Assembly: GCA_010094025.1 (NCBI GenBank)
Contig: ML991848.1
Span: 62,001 to 126,000, forward strand
Reading direction: 5' to 3'
Source: Viridothelium virens
Lineage: Eukaryota; Ascomycota; Dothideomycetes; Trypetheliales; Trypetheliaceae
DNA length: 64,000 bases
Position 1 is the first letter of the stretch, and each line of letters opens with the position of its first letter. The position numbers and the translations under genes were made by a program. The notes under the pieces are model-generated. The model saw only the letters and a program-made list of their open reading frames with translations, had not been told where the DNA came from and searched no databases. Of this stretch, positions 23,829 to 34,090 are shown in pieces.

Positions 23829-24467
23829 TCAACTCAAAGGAAGCTGAACTCTTTCGGACAAGAGGCGGCGCAGGAGTTCAACCTCAGTATCCCTTTGTGC
23901 CAATTTTAGCTTCAAGTCGTCTCTCTCTTTGGAAACATCCTCGAGTGTTTTTTCAAGATCGGTTATGCGATCTACCTTTTTCTGACGGTATTTTGCAGCT
24001 GCGGCGTTATTACGGCGTCGCCTGTCGGCTCGAACCGAGTTCTCTTGACTCTTCGGAGTCTGTTTCGTATCAGGTTCTGCAGCGCATGTGGCTTCGGCTG
24101 GGGACGCGGTTGTGGGTGTCGGTATGAGTGCAGGTGGTTGCTCTACGATCGTAGGAATGACAGGATCAGTCGTGTAAGTTGGTGGCAATACTGGTGTCGG
24201 CTCGGTATCTGCTATGATGAAGCTGGAAATGGGAGATGTGGTTGTGAGAGTCGATGGGGGGATTGGGTGTTGCGCGAAGTCGGAGAAGACAAAATCGTTA
24301 GGATCGACAGAATCGAGAAATTGAAAGCAAGGCTCAAGATCATGCCATTCGCCAGCACTAGTCTGGCTCAAATAGGACCAGTCCTTGCTGAGGTCTGAAG
24401 AAGGTTGCTGATTTGATGAAGCGACACATGTTGACCAACTAGGCTCGCTGAATTGATGACTAGACAC
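23829..24467 (-). CDS. bZIP transcription factor (GCN4/CPC1-like), start unresolved
   Basis: The C-terminal 75 residues form a clear bZIP. The basic region is RRRRNNAAAAKYRQKK with the N-x2-A-A-x2-R-type signature adapted as NNAAAAKYR. It is followed by a leucine zipper (LEKTLEDVSKERDDLKLKL and onward, heptad Leu/Val). The N-terminal 130 residues are acidic, then Pro/Thr-rich, as expected for an activation region (WHDLEPCFQFLDSVDPNDFV). The layout resembles Gcn4/Cpc-1, regulators of amino-acid starvation responses. Oddity: the open segment contains no ATG. Its first usable codon at 24467 is GTG with a TGA 12 bases upstream, so a 5' exon must be spliced on; I could not identify it. Upstream lies a perfect TGACTCA site. 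The stop at 23829 is certain and the 5' boundary is not. Confidence 0.75.
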   Translation of the reverse strand: MSSHQFSEPSWSTCVASSNQQPSSDLSKDWSYLSQTSAGEWHDLEPCFQFLDSVDPNDFVFSDFAQHPIPPSTLTTTSPISSFIIADTEPTPVLPPTYTTDPVIPTIVEQPPALIPTPTTASPAEATCAAEPDTKQTPKSQENSVRADRRRRNNAAAAKYRQKKVDRITDLEKTLEDVSKERDDLKLKLAQRDTEVELLRRLLSERVQLPLS

Positions 24468-24651
24468 GGAGGAGGGGCCTCAAAACGAGGCCCGGAGGCG
24501 CCAGCTAGAGATTCGTAGGTAGCGTATAGATAAATTGGTCTCCAGAGAACAGAGAATGGCACGAGTGGGTGTACCAGAACTGGAAGGGAGATAAATTTGA
24601 TCGGGAGATTCGGACCTCGCTTGTTAAAGCCAAGGGCTTTTCTACGGCGCG

Positions 24652-24658
24652 TGACTCA
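24652..24658. promoter_or_regulatory. TGACTCA (GCN4/AP-1 type bZIP site)
   Basis: A perfect 7-bp core of the Gcn4/Cpc-1 recognition element lies about 185 bases upstream of the bZIP open segment. It suggests autoregulation, as known for cpc-1-type genes, if it is in the promoter rather than the transcribed leader. One 7-mer can occur by chance. Confidence 0.4.
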
Positions 24659-24699
24659 AGGCACGTCTGACCCAGCTCTCCCTAAACCGCTTCTTACTT

Positions 24700-26865
24700 A
24701 GCTGCATAATCGCTGCATGGATTATGTTGCTGCATAAAGACCAGCAACACCGTAATAATGCATACCTTATGTACATACACGAGAGCGGCGCCTTACAGCA
24801 AGCTTGTACAGAAGAAGCAGGATGAAGTCAATATTTCTGAGCTTCAGCCTCGTAATCGAGTTAGAGGAAATATGGCCTCCCTATCTTCCAGATCGATCGC
24901 CTCCATTCTTGCTGGAACCGTCCTTCAACCTTACAGTGCGGTTGAGTATAATGAGCCAGTGCCTACCGGTTCAATCATACTTTCCGGCTCAATAGCAAGA
25001 GTATATTGCTTCGTCGCCTGGTGTATTGCTGACTTGAGACATTTTCTAAAATCGAAAGAGCCTTTATGCCGGCTCAATGATGGATGTTGGCCTAATCACT
25101 TCATGCACAAGTCTAAAACTTGAGATGCAACATTGATATAAGTTTCGTCGTACATTTGGTAACGGACTGAGGCTCTTAACTTCAAGCTAAATCTCGATCG
25201 TCCAAAAAGGGTCGAGAAGAGGGGATCTTGAGGAATCAGATTCAATCTTTGATCTATCTTAATACAACGTAATTAATTCTCCATTGACTGGGCTTACCTT
25301 AGATTATTGTTGGAACGGTAGGCAATAGCTGACTGTCAGTGTCACAGTTCCGACCGAACGACGAGTGAGGACTGAAGATGGAGTGTTGGAATTAATCGCG
25401 GGTGGAAATAACCGATAGGGACATATGCACCAATGCTCGGAGTGTTCCGGTCTCCGGCTTGCCCATGACGCAGGTTCTAGAGCAACGGACTGAGGCATTG
25501 TATTGATATATTGATATCCAGTGTGGCGTACGGAGTAAAAAGCGTGATGACAGGGGATCACGAGGGTTTCAGTGCGAGTCGGCTCGTGATGAGGCCACTA
25601 TATGTTATCGCCTCGATTAACGAGTTTGCGACGCGAACCCTAGCGGCTAAAGGATGGCGGCAGGGAAGGTGACGGTTTGGGACGGGTTCACCAGGCTTCG
25701 CACGAACTTGGAGAGGCGCGGAGATTTCGCCACTCCTGAAGCAGAAGTCCAAGCGGTGCAAAGGGTGAGCAGAAGCGTTCAAGACGAAACGCAGAGCAGA
25801 GAAGCGAGCGCTCCAAGGCAAATTGTTCCGTGAAACACGAGTCAGCTGGCATTCTGTTAGGCGCTGGTTCGCTGACCCTGAGCTTGAGCCGCAGTGCAGG
25901 GGCCTCGCTGGCCTTTGCTAGCCTTCGCTCAAGCCAACCATTTGAGATGCTCCGAAACATCAGAAACACGGCCAACGCCGCCTCGCACCTCTGCCCACCC
26001 ATCAATTAATTCTTCTTAATCACCCTTGTTTCTCGTTTTACCCGCACCGTCTTGCTGTCGTCAAGGAAGCTTCCATTCACCCGTCTTCTTTTCACATACG
26101 CGCAGCTAGTCTGTCCCTCCTTTGGGTTGCATTGCTCTTCTTCGTCGCTCTTTACGATCTCGATCTTACCTTGACGACCACGTCACCGCCATCTACAGTC
26201 TGAATAAAGCATTGATTGCCCATTCTTATTACTCTCCTTGAGTTCCGCCGAGCAGCAAACCCTGCAAACGTTACCTTTACTCCTTACCCATCGGCGAACG
26301 CCCTTGCTACCTCTGTCATTCAAACTTTGTATAGCTTGACGAGATACCTTTGGAAAGCCTAGTTGCTACGATCGCTACTGGACCTACGACATTTGATGAC
26401 TATAGACCATCGAAGATTTATTCACCAATCCTGGGCTGTCATCATCTGCCACCCGACTCCACCCGGGGACAAAGAAGGAACACAAGGCTATTGTGTTTTC
26501 CCGGCCTGACAATTCCATTATTGCTCCTCAAACAAGAGTGCAATAACCTTGTTTCTGCTCTTTGTCCTCCAAGCTTTTGCTCGCCATGATTCACACCCCC
26601 AAAAGTCAGAAGAGGAGTTCACCTGCCTCCTAGTTTCTGGCGGTTTCATTTCCTTTCCAGAAGTTGCCTCGCGAATCGAGTTTCCAAATTCAACGTCATC
26701 GTATTTTTTTCTCGAAATTGTTCAAGCCACGGCTTCATTTCCGTCATTTCAACAAAACAAAGGTCTCCCGCATTAGGCAACTGGCTACTGCCTCTAGGAT
26801 TACCACTTCGGGACTGTCATCCTTTGTTCACTGGCATTACAATTACTGCTGTTACGCCGGTCGTC
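24700..26865. other. Intergenic and probable long 5' leader of the ferric reductase gene
   Basis: About 2.1 kb. The two antisense frames at 25558-26005 have no recognisable motif. The 26000-26865 part is pyrimidine-rich (many CTT/TCC runs), as in fungal promoters and leaders of unspliced genes. No transposon or RNA gene was seen. Confidence 0.4.
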
Positions 26866-28878
26866 ATGCAGCTATCCCAATTATTTACCGCCCGACTTAC
26901 TGGGCGGACTCCTGAGTCGCAGCACTTACCAAATGGACGGAGATGGGATGTGACCGACGAAGGAGGGCCTGGAAACACAAAATCCCCCATTGATCCCTTT
27001 ACTCACGGTCTGATGGGGGTCAATCAACCTCAAAATTGGCTATTCGTTAATATCCTTGTCTGGTCGCTCGTTATACTATGCATTGCCACGCTTGCATACC
27101 GCTTATTTGTCCGGGGAGATCGGCATGTACGGCATCTCGTCACCATGACAAAAGACACAAGGCAGCAATACTTCATGGAGAACCACTCGAAATTCTGGCC
27201 GGCACTAAAGAGGAATCTACTGTATGCTCCGTTATTCACAAAGCGTCATAATCGCGAGCTCCAACTTTCCAAGGCTATCAGCGGTGGAACTTTGCCAGGC
27301 CGGTTCCATACTTTGCTTCTTATCCTTTACGCAGCGTGTAATATTGCCTACTGTCTAGTTTTGGACTGGAGTCGATCAGATACTGCATCAGTTGTCGCTG
27401 AGCTTCGTGGCCGAAGTGGTATTCTGGCCGCTCTCAATTTGATACCAACCGTCTTATTCGCCCTGCGCAACAATCCCTTGATCTGGATCCTGGGAGTCAG
27501 TTATGATACTTTCAACCTCCTCCATCGTTGGGCTGCTAGGATCGTCATTTTTGAGAGTGTTGTCCATACACTCTGCTGGTTAGCAAACTCAATCCAATCA
27601 GGCGGCATGCATCAGGTCAACGAGAGTCTTACGACAAGTACTTCTTACCGTTGGGGTATGATTGCCACTGTCTTCTTCGTCTTCATCCTCTGCCAATCCT
27701 TATCACCTGTACGTCATGCTTTTTACGAGACTTTTCTCACCGGCCACCGTATCGCCGTACTTTTTGCGGTTATTGGAGTCTATGTTCATCTAGAAAAGGC
27801 CAGCCTGCCGCAAAAACCGTTCCTACAATGCGTCTTCCTCCTGTGGGGAGGCGAGTGGTTGTACCGAATCTACAAGCTCCTATACTACAACGTCAGTCTC
27901 CAAGCCTGCACCAAAGTTCGAATCGAAGCTATGCAAAACGAGGCCTGCCGCGTCACCTTCTTCACACCCCGTGCCTTTCCCAGCACCCCTGGCCAACACG
28001 CCCACGTCTACATTCCTAGCCTCGGCTGGTTCGGCTCGCACCCCTTCTCCGTCGCCTGGACCGCCTCTCCGACTCCCGCCAGCCAGGACTTCTCCCTCAC
28101 CACCCCCCCAAACCTCGACAGAGTCAAGAAGCACGACTCCTACATTTCCGAGATGGACCTCGAGAAGGCCATAGCCGCCCAACAGTTCTCCTCCCCCTCC
28201 TCCACCAACCCCCCAAACTACGACTTCAGCAGCAGCAGCAGCGGCAACGCCATCGCCACCAGCGTCACCAGCACCACCACCGCCGTCTCCTTCGTTATGC
28301 GCGCCCGCACCGGCTTCACGCGCCAACTCTACGACCGCGCAGCCGCCTCCCCCTCACGCACGCTCGACAACCTGTGCGGCGCGATCGAAGGGCCGTATGG
28401 CGGACACGAGCCGCTGAGCTCATACGGGACGGTGGTGCTGTTCGCGGCGGGCGTGGGCATCACGCACCAGATGCCGTATCTGCGGCAGCTGCTGCGGGGG
28501 TACGCCGAGGGGACGGTGTCAACGCGGAAGATCGTGCTGGTGTGGACCGTGCCCGACACGGCGTCGTTCGAGTGGGTGCGGCCGTGGATGGAGGAGATCC
28601 TGCCGATGCCGGGGCGTCGCGAGGCGCTGAAGTTGCTGATGTTTGTGACGAGGCCGAGGAATATGCGGGATGTGGTTAGTGCGAGTGGGTTTGTGCAGAT
28701 GCATGGCGGGAGGTGTAATGTGCAGGAGGTGTTGGATAAGGAGATTTGGGAGAGGGTTGGGGCGATGTGTGTCACGGTGTGTGGACCGGGCGCTTTTGCG
28801 GATGGGGTGAGGCATGCGGTGAGGGAGAGGATACATGTGGGGAATCTGGATTTTATTGAAGAAGCTTTTACGTATTAG
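26866..28878 (+). CDS. Ferric/cupric reductase-like transmembrane oxidoreductase (FRE family)
   Basis: A single 670-codon exon. The start is the ATG at 26866, where the frame opens from a non-ATG codon 14 codons earlier. The N-terminus has one helix (WLFVNILVWSLVILCIATLA). The ferric-reductase core of several helices (about 150-340) carries spaced haem histidines: H of NLLHRWAARIVIFESVVH and H of HRIAVLFAVIGVYVH. The FAD domain follows with HPFSVAW (HPFS-type). A Ser/Thr/Asn-rich insertion lies around 445-480, and the NADPH part carries GPYGGHEPL and a CGPGAFADG end. The family transfers electrons from NADPH through FAD and two haems to extracellular Fe(III) or Cu(II) at the plasma membrane or vacuole. 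The C-terminal third is GC-rich while the 5' third is not. The insertion between the FAD and NADPH parts is low-complexity. No siderophore or permease gene lies adjacent. Confidence 0.9.
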   Translation: MQLSQLFTARLTGRTPESQHLPNGRRWDVTDEGGPGNTKSPIDPFTHGLMGVNQPQNWLFVNILVWSLVILCIATLAYRLFVRGDRHVRHLVTMTKDTRQQYFMENHSKFWPALKRNLLYAPLFTKRHNRELQLSKAISGGTLPGRFHTLLLILYAACNIAYCLVLDWSRSDTASVVAELRGRSGILAALNLIPTVLFALRNNPLIWILGVSYDTFNLLHRWAARIVIFESVVHTLCWLANSIQSGGMHQVNESLTTSTSYRWGMIATVFFVFILCQSLSPVRHAFYETFLTGHRIAVLFAVIGVYVHLEKASLPQKPFLQCVFLLWGGEWLYRIYKLLYYNVSLQACTKVRIEAMQNEACRVTFFTPRAFPSTPGQHAHVYIPSLGWFGSHPFSVAWTASPTPASQDFSLTTPPNLDRVKKHDSYISEMDLEKAIAAQQFSSPSSTNPPNYDFSSSSSGNAIATSVTSTTTAVSFVMRARTGFTRQLYDRAAASPSRTLDNLCGAIEGPYGGHEPLSSYGTVVLFAAGVGITHQMPYLRQLLRGYAEGTVSTRKIVLVWTVPDTASFEWVRPWMEEILPMPGRREALKLLMFVTRPRNMRDVVSASGFVQMHGGRCNVQEVLDKEIWERVGAMCVTVCGPGAFADGVRHAVRERIHVGNLDFIEEAFTY

Positions 28879-29210
28879 ATTGGTGGAGGGGATGGGCATC
28901 GTATCCGGCGGTTCATACATGCTAGCTGTAGTGTTTGCGTGTGCGTGCCTGTTCTCCTTCTCTCATTGAAGTGCGTCTTTGTGTTCGCTTGTAAATAGTT
29001 TCAAGTCCTCTTTTTCCTATTTGCTCTTTGTCTGCTTATTGCATAGTTTTGTCTGGGTTGAAGCTGACTGTACGCATAAGCAAGGTGTTGGCGGTGAAGA
29101 AGTTAGAAAGCCGATGCGCACTCGTCTGTTTATAGCATCGTAGAAATAGATCTCGCAGCGTATGTAAAAATTAGGGAATTTCTAAAGACCAAGGGTCTCC
29201 CAGGATATAT
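28879..29210. other. 3' flank of the ferric reductase gene
   Basis: About 330 bases, T-rich after the stop as expected for a 3' UTR. No gene recognised. Confidence 0.4.
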
Positions 29211-30080
29211 TTAGTCTATTGTGTAGATGATCAGTGGTCGAAGGAGTAGCATGACTGAAATTAACCCACATAATCTCCCGCGTCTACACCGTCTACTTCG
29301 CCACAGGATATTTCTTGGGGAACAGGCTTCTAAACCTTGCTTTGTCAATATCTCTGCCACCCCGCAGTAACATGGCACGATTCGTTTAAAGGGCAACTGA
29401 TCGATCACCCTCATACTCTTCCCCAGACTCGCCGGCATTCTCCGCGTGAACGTTCACCACTTCCTCCCACTCGTTAGACTATCCCCTGGCGCCTGATTGG
29501 CATGCGTGATGATCCTCGTCGAAACACGCTCTTTCGAATCCTCATCACTTACCTTATACCGTCCAAGTGCAGGAAGTCTATTCAGATGTCCTCTTCAATC
29601 AGCGTCTTCTCACGGACGGACCCGAACACCAGCTTTTTATTAAAGCGCTTCGCCTGAAACTCGCCGGTAACTTGTGTCAAAGTCCTGGTCGATATTAAGC
29701 TGGCGCGTCAGAATTTCCCCCGCTCTTATACTACACACCTCACCTATCACAACGTCAAAGGTGACGGTTTCGATGCTGGAATCTTTCGCACGCTTGGCGG
29801 GTAGACCTGCGCGCCCAATATATTTGACATGGGAGTAGCGCTGCTTTCCCTAGCCGAGAAAGAGAGGGTTGTTGATGTTGATGGCAATGACTCAGCGGAG
29901 CTGGCCACTAAGGCGCGGGATCGGAGACGGCAGGAATGGTGCGGCCAGCAACTTTGACGATACTGAAGACTCTGAAAGGAAGGTTAATGATGGTAAGCTT
30001 GGAGGTAAGGCTGTGGATTGCAATGGTACTGGCGAGGGTTGAGAGTGGAGGCTTTGTAACCAAAGGGGCAGTCATCACCA
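29211..30080 (-). pseudogene. Degraded, unrecognised coding region
   Basis: On the minus strand, protein-like segments follow in order but in shifting frames: FRVFSIVKVAGRTIPAVSDP (near 29970), DSSIETVTFDVVIGE (29790) and LTRQLNIDQDFDTSYRRVSG, then FGSVREKTLIEEDI, KVSDEDSKERVSTRIITHAN and VVNVHAENAGESGEEYEG, down to 29211. The composition is coding-like (charged, few low-complexity runs), yet no segment is open for more than about 75 codons. This indicates an old gene with several breaks. I cannot name the family, and whether it is host or element-derived is unclear. Confidence 0.35.
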
Positions 30081-30521
30081 TAATTTTACGAAATAGGAAC
30101 TGAAATAAGAGTCTTTTCCTCAGGTAGAAGTCCTATTATAATCGGATAATGGATCGCGGTAGATGAACACCCACAATGGACAACAGGTCGCCAGAACCTG
30201 CAGTGAGGAGAGCCATTGATGGGCGCTAGCCAAGTCATAGTCAGGATTTCAACTTCTGTTTGCCCTCTCTGCAGCTGCAGCGACCATTTTCGACACCTCG
30301 GTGACTTCTATCCTCAGAAGATATCATTTCTATTTCCACAAGCGTTTCGCGAAATTGGACCTTTCCAGCGGAGATCATTCCCATATACCTGAGACTGACT
30401 TGTAATGTGTTCCTATGGCAGATACAGCGGCATGAAATTGGTGGCAACGTATCGCTGAGCCGTTTTGATCCTCTGTAAGGGAGTAACTGAGATTTGAAGC
30501 TCAATGTGGTAGGGATAGGTA

Positions 30522-30604
30522 CCTTACCGCGATTGGGGGGTTCCTCAATTGGTAATCAATACAACGTTACCTCAATTTTACTGTTATGACCATGTTGGCC
30601 CATG
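30522..30604 (+). repeat. Left terminal inverted repeat
   Basis: 83-bp left arm of the element, containing a G-run (GATTGGGGGG) and ending near CATGTTGGCCCATG. Confidence 0.72.
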
Positions 30605-31001
30605 GTAAGGGAGGCGAGGAGACGAATGAGTTCTGCTAGGTCCTTCTCCTGCGAGAAGGGAACGCGAAGTCCTCCGTGAGATCCGTCTTGCGCTAGATAT
30701 TTATTGAGATACGAGTTTCCTTCCCGCAGTGAATTATCCACGGGTAGAAGACTCGTGCGCCAGCGGTAACTTCCCCAGACTGGCCAGTGGATTTCCGAAT
30801 ATCCTCTGGCAAAAGGTCTCCCAAATGTATGGTTGAAGCGAGCAGCCACTGCCGGTAGTCGTGATAGACTCTGAATGGTGGGATTTCGGAGTGATCTGGT
30901 GGCGGAGCCCTGTATGTCTTGTGGAATTTTCCGGGTTGATGGTAAACTATTGTGCGTATTTCCGATGGGGTTTGATAGAAGGCCGCCTCAACATGGGCCA
31001 A

Positions 31002-31084
31002 CATGGGCCAACATGATCATAACAATAAAATTGAGGTCACGTTGTATTGATTATCAGTTGAGGAACCCCCCCTCCGCGGTAAGG
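31002..31084 (-). repeat. Right terminal inverted repeat
   Basis: Inverted copy of the left arm. Just inside it the 10-mer CAACATGGGC is tandemly repeated (30989-30998 and 30999-31008, with a partial third), a local expansion absent from the left arm. Confidence 0.72.
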
Positions 31085-31215
31085 TACTCCTTGCTACGTA
31101 AGGTAACACAGAAAATGTTCACCGCCTTCCGTCTGCCCAATATTCTGCCGGCTTCACCCGTCATCTCTTATTGGAAATTTGGAATTGACTCTCCATTCCC
31201 ACAGCTCGCGTGAAA

Positions 31216-33609
31216 ATGGTCAAGCGCAAGCTTGCTGCGCTGGAGAAGGTGGAAGCAGACTTGTACGTTCAACATTCATAATCATAACGCGTTGAAGACT
31301 TATTTTCCTGCAGAACAAATCTTCAACACAAAATTCGAAGAGATCCTCCGTACGTGCAGTTCATTGAAAGAAATAACTCGATGCTAACAGTACAAAGTTC
31401 ATATCAAATCGAGTTTGGGAATCAATACCATCAATATGAAGTCTATAGAGATATTCTATTAGAGGCACCGTCAACCACAGAAGAAAGTCGCGTGATCTCC
31501 CTGCACGACCTCATAGGATTCGTCTCTCATGTGGCAGATTGCTACCGTGCAATCACCAAGAATTTTGCGCAAGACCTGATAGGTCTCTTGTCTGCGCACC
31601 ATGCAGTGCTTGAGTACGAACTACGGGATAAGATCGTAGGCAGCCTGGTATTGCTACGAAAAAAGGGTATTATTGATTCATCAACGTAAGTCACTCATCG
31701 CCGAGCATTTAGCGCCCCTAATAGATTTTTTAGGCTCCTGAATACCTTTTTTTCTATTCGCGCGTCTACGCCAAGTAAATCTCTTCGGGCGCTCCTCTTC
31801 CAGAGGATCTTATCCGAGCTCCGTAACTCAAATTCGAAGACAATCAACCATCGTCTCAATCGGACAACCCAGAATGCGCTCTTTGAGCTCGTCACATCAG
31901 ACCGAACCACGCCAAAGACCTTATGGGCTGTTAAGCTTACCCGCGAGCTCTGGAAACGACAGATATGGACCGATCCAAAGTCTGTGGAAATCATGAAAGA
32001 GGCAGCCCTTGCCGAGAACAAGAAGGTCATCATTGCTGGTGTACGCTTCTTTCTTGGTGGAGATAAAGAAAGAGAGGAAGCAGCGGAGGAAGAGAGTGAT
32101 GAAGAAGATGGCATTGATATGGCGCAGTTGAGACACCAAGCAGGCATTAATAAGAAAACGAACAAAAAGGAGAAGGAGTTGAAAAAGGCGGCAGCTACGG
32201 TGCGGAAGAGAGAGCGCAAAAAGAATCAGCCACATCCTCTGAATTTCTCGGCTTTCCATCTTCTGCACGATCCGCAAGGGTTTGCTGAAGTTCTTTTTGC
32301 AAAGCATTTGCAGGCTGCTGAGACAAAGTTGAATCTCGAGCAAAAGCTTCTAATCCTCCAGCTTGTGTCACGGCTTGTCGGTCTGCATAAGCTCGCCTTG
32401 GACACACTCTACTCGTACTTTCTCAAGTACCTCAGTCCTCGGCAGCCTTCCGTGACTTCTTTCCTAGCTTCACTTGCTCAAGCTACACATAATCTGGTTC
32501 CTCCGGATATGCTCGAGCCTCTTATCCAGAAGATTGTGAATGAGTTTGTATCTGAAGCAGCTGCGTCGGAAGTTGCCTCAGCAGGTCTTAACGCTATTCG
32601 AGAGATTTGCGCACGACAGCCGCTGGCAATGAATGAGACATTACTTCAAGATCTTGTCATGTATCGGAAAAGCAAAGACAAGGGCGTCATGATGGCTGCC
32701 AAAGGTCTATTGAGTCTGTATCGAGAAGTTGAACCTGAGATGTTACACAAGAGAGATCGCGGAAGGGATGCTGCTCTGAGCCTACGAGCTGGAGATAAAA
32801 AAAGAGCAAGATTTGGAGAGGAGAAAGCTGGCGAGATTGAGGGGTTAGAGCTCCTAGAGAAATGGAAGGAGGATGAGCGCAAGAAAAGAAGAGAAGAGAA
32901 GGGTCTTCCGCTTGATAATCTATCTGACGAAGAAGCAGACCAAGACGCGGAAGACGAGGCAGGGTGGGCCAATTGGGACGCTGAGGAGGATGGCAGTGAT
33001 GATTCGGGAGGCTGGATCGGTGTCCACAGCGGTGGTAGTGAAATCGACATCAGCGATGATGAGGACAGCCCAGGCCCGTCTAAAAGGGTAAAGATTGAAA
33101 AAGATACTACCGCGGAGAAAGAGCCAATCGTAGCCAACGAAGATGTTACCAACATACCCAAACTATCAAAATTGGCAACGACCCGTATTCTCACACCGGT
33201 GGATCTAGCGAAGCTCCAAGAATTGCGGGCGCAGGCAGAAGTATCCAAACTGATGCCAAACAAAAAACGGCAAAAGCAGCTGGAGGATCGCCATGCAGAC
33301 GACCCGTTCACTGCAGAGCAAATCGAGGGTCTGGCTACTCTATCGGCAAAACGAACAAAGGAAGAAAAAATAGCCATGGCCAGAGCGGACAGAGAGGAGC
33401 GCCATCAAAGTACAACAGCAAAGCGGAAGGAGAAGAAGGAGGCCGAGGGGAAGAGTACGACAAACAAAGAAAAGGCCCGCAAAAAGAATTTCATGATGAC
33501 TCTAGGAAAGGCAAAAGCCAAGAGTAAGCGAAGTTTGATTGAGCATCGCAAAATTCTGAAAGCGCACAGTGAACGAAAGAAGCGTGGAGGTAGACGGAGT
33601 AACCGATAG
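31216..33609 (+). CDS. sda1: SDA1-like protein, 60S ribosome biogenesis
   Basis: Four exons (31216-31262, 31314-31349, 31398-31685, 31734-33609) join in frame to 748 residues (yeast Sda1 is 767). Introns are 48-51 nt. The conserved N-terminus reads NLQHKIRRDPPSYQIEF across the second intron, matching the yeast RDPESYQEEF block. It is followed by HQYEVYRDIL, LRALLFQRILSEL and the NUC130-type central region (TPKTLWAVKLTRELWKRQIW). The middle is HEAT-like helical, then an acidic stretch (about 420-480, DEEADQDAEDE and GGSEIDISDDEDS). The basic Lys/Arg-rich tail (KARKKNFMMTLGKAKAKSKR) fits nucleolar pre-60S association. The role is large-subunit maturation and export and passage of Start. The second intron uses an AAAG acceptor rather than the CAG seven bases earlier; only this keeps the conserved frame. 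Confidence 0.93.
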
Positions 33610-34090
33610 TAATGATCAGATACACCAAATTCGTGTCATCAACGTCTTTCAGTTTTCCTAATCATAGAGGCTTGATTTCTGTCAAGGATTTCTGTAGCCC
33701 ATGTAGACATTTTTAATAGTCTTGTTCTCAATTCGTCGAATGCCGAGGGCCCTGCAGCCCACGAAGCGCTAGTATTCTCCTACGAGCTAGACAGCAAAGA
33801 GCACGATGTATGGTCTAGCCGCCGCCTCTTCTTTTCACCATCTGTTTACGCAGGTTCGTCATCTGACTTTATGTGCGCTGATGATGGGTCAACTTGTATC
33901 TGGCGACTGCGCCACTCAGAGGCTTTCGCACAGCCCCGGGATCTTGGCATTCATCCTCACTCGGGCATGTGAGTGGCTTAGCACCCAGCCCGATCAGGCA
34001 CCCAGGCGTGCCAAAATATTTAATTCGGCATTCTTACTTCTCTTATCTTGATCTGCGCGCGTTGATTTTTGACATTGAGAAATTATTACC
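33610..34090. other. Intergenic, promoter of the CDF gene
   Basis: About 480 bases between co-oriented genes. No coding motif was recognised. Confidence 0.4.

Larger units (their letters stand above)
30522..31084. mobile_element. Short non-autonomous DNA transposon (MITE-like) with 83-bp TIRs and TA target duplication
   Basis: An 83-bp stretch starting CCTTACCGCG at 30522 recurs as an inverted copy at 31002-31084, with about 8 mismatches by hand alignment (roughly 90 % identity). Both outer ends are flanked by TA (30520-30521 and 31085-31086). A TA duplication is typical of Tc1/mariner and pogo/Fot1 superfamily elements. The internal 400 bases contain no transposase. A 103-codon minus frame (30693-31004) spans the middle without recognisable motifs. 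No second copy was seen in this window. Confidence 0.72.

Noticed and set aside
24368-24562. Apparent 64-codon upstream frame overlapping the bZIP start
   Set aside because: It begins at GTG, not ATG, so it is not a convincing regulatory uORF.
25558-26005. Two overlapping minus frames of 87 and 105 codons
   Set aside because: No motif; GC-rich spacer that gives chance open frames.
27880-28326. Gly/Ala-rich 148-codon minus frame
   Set aside because: Antisense to the GC-rich part of the ferric reductase gene.
32646-33377. 243-codon open frame on the minus strand
   Set aside because: Lies antisense to SDA1; its Ser/Arg-rich sequence is the mirror of the acidic and basic codons of the real gene.
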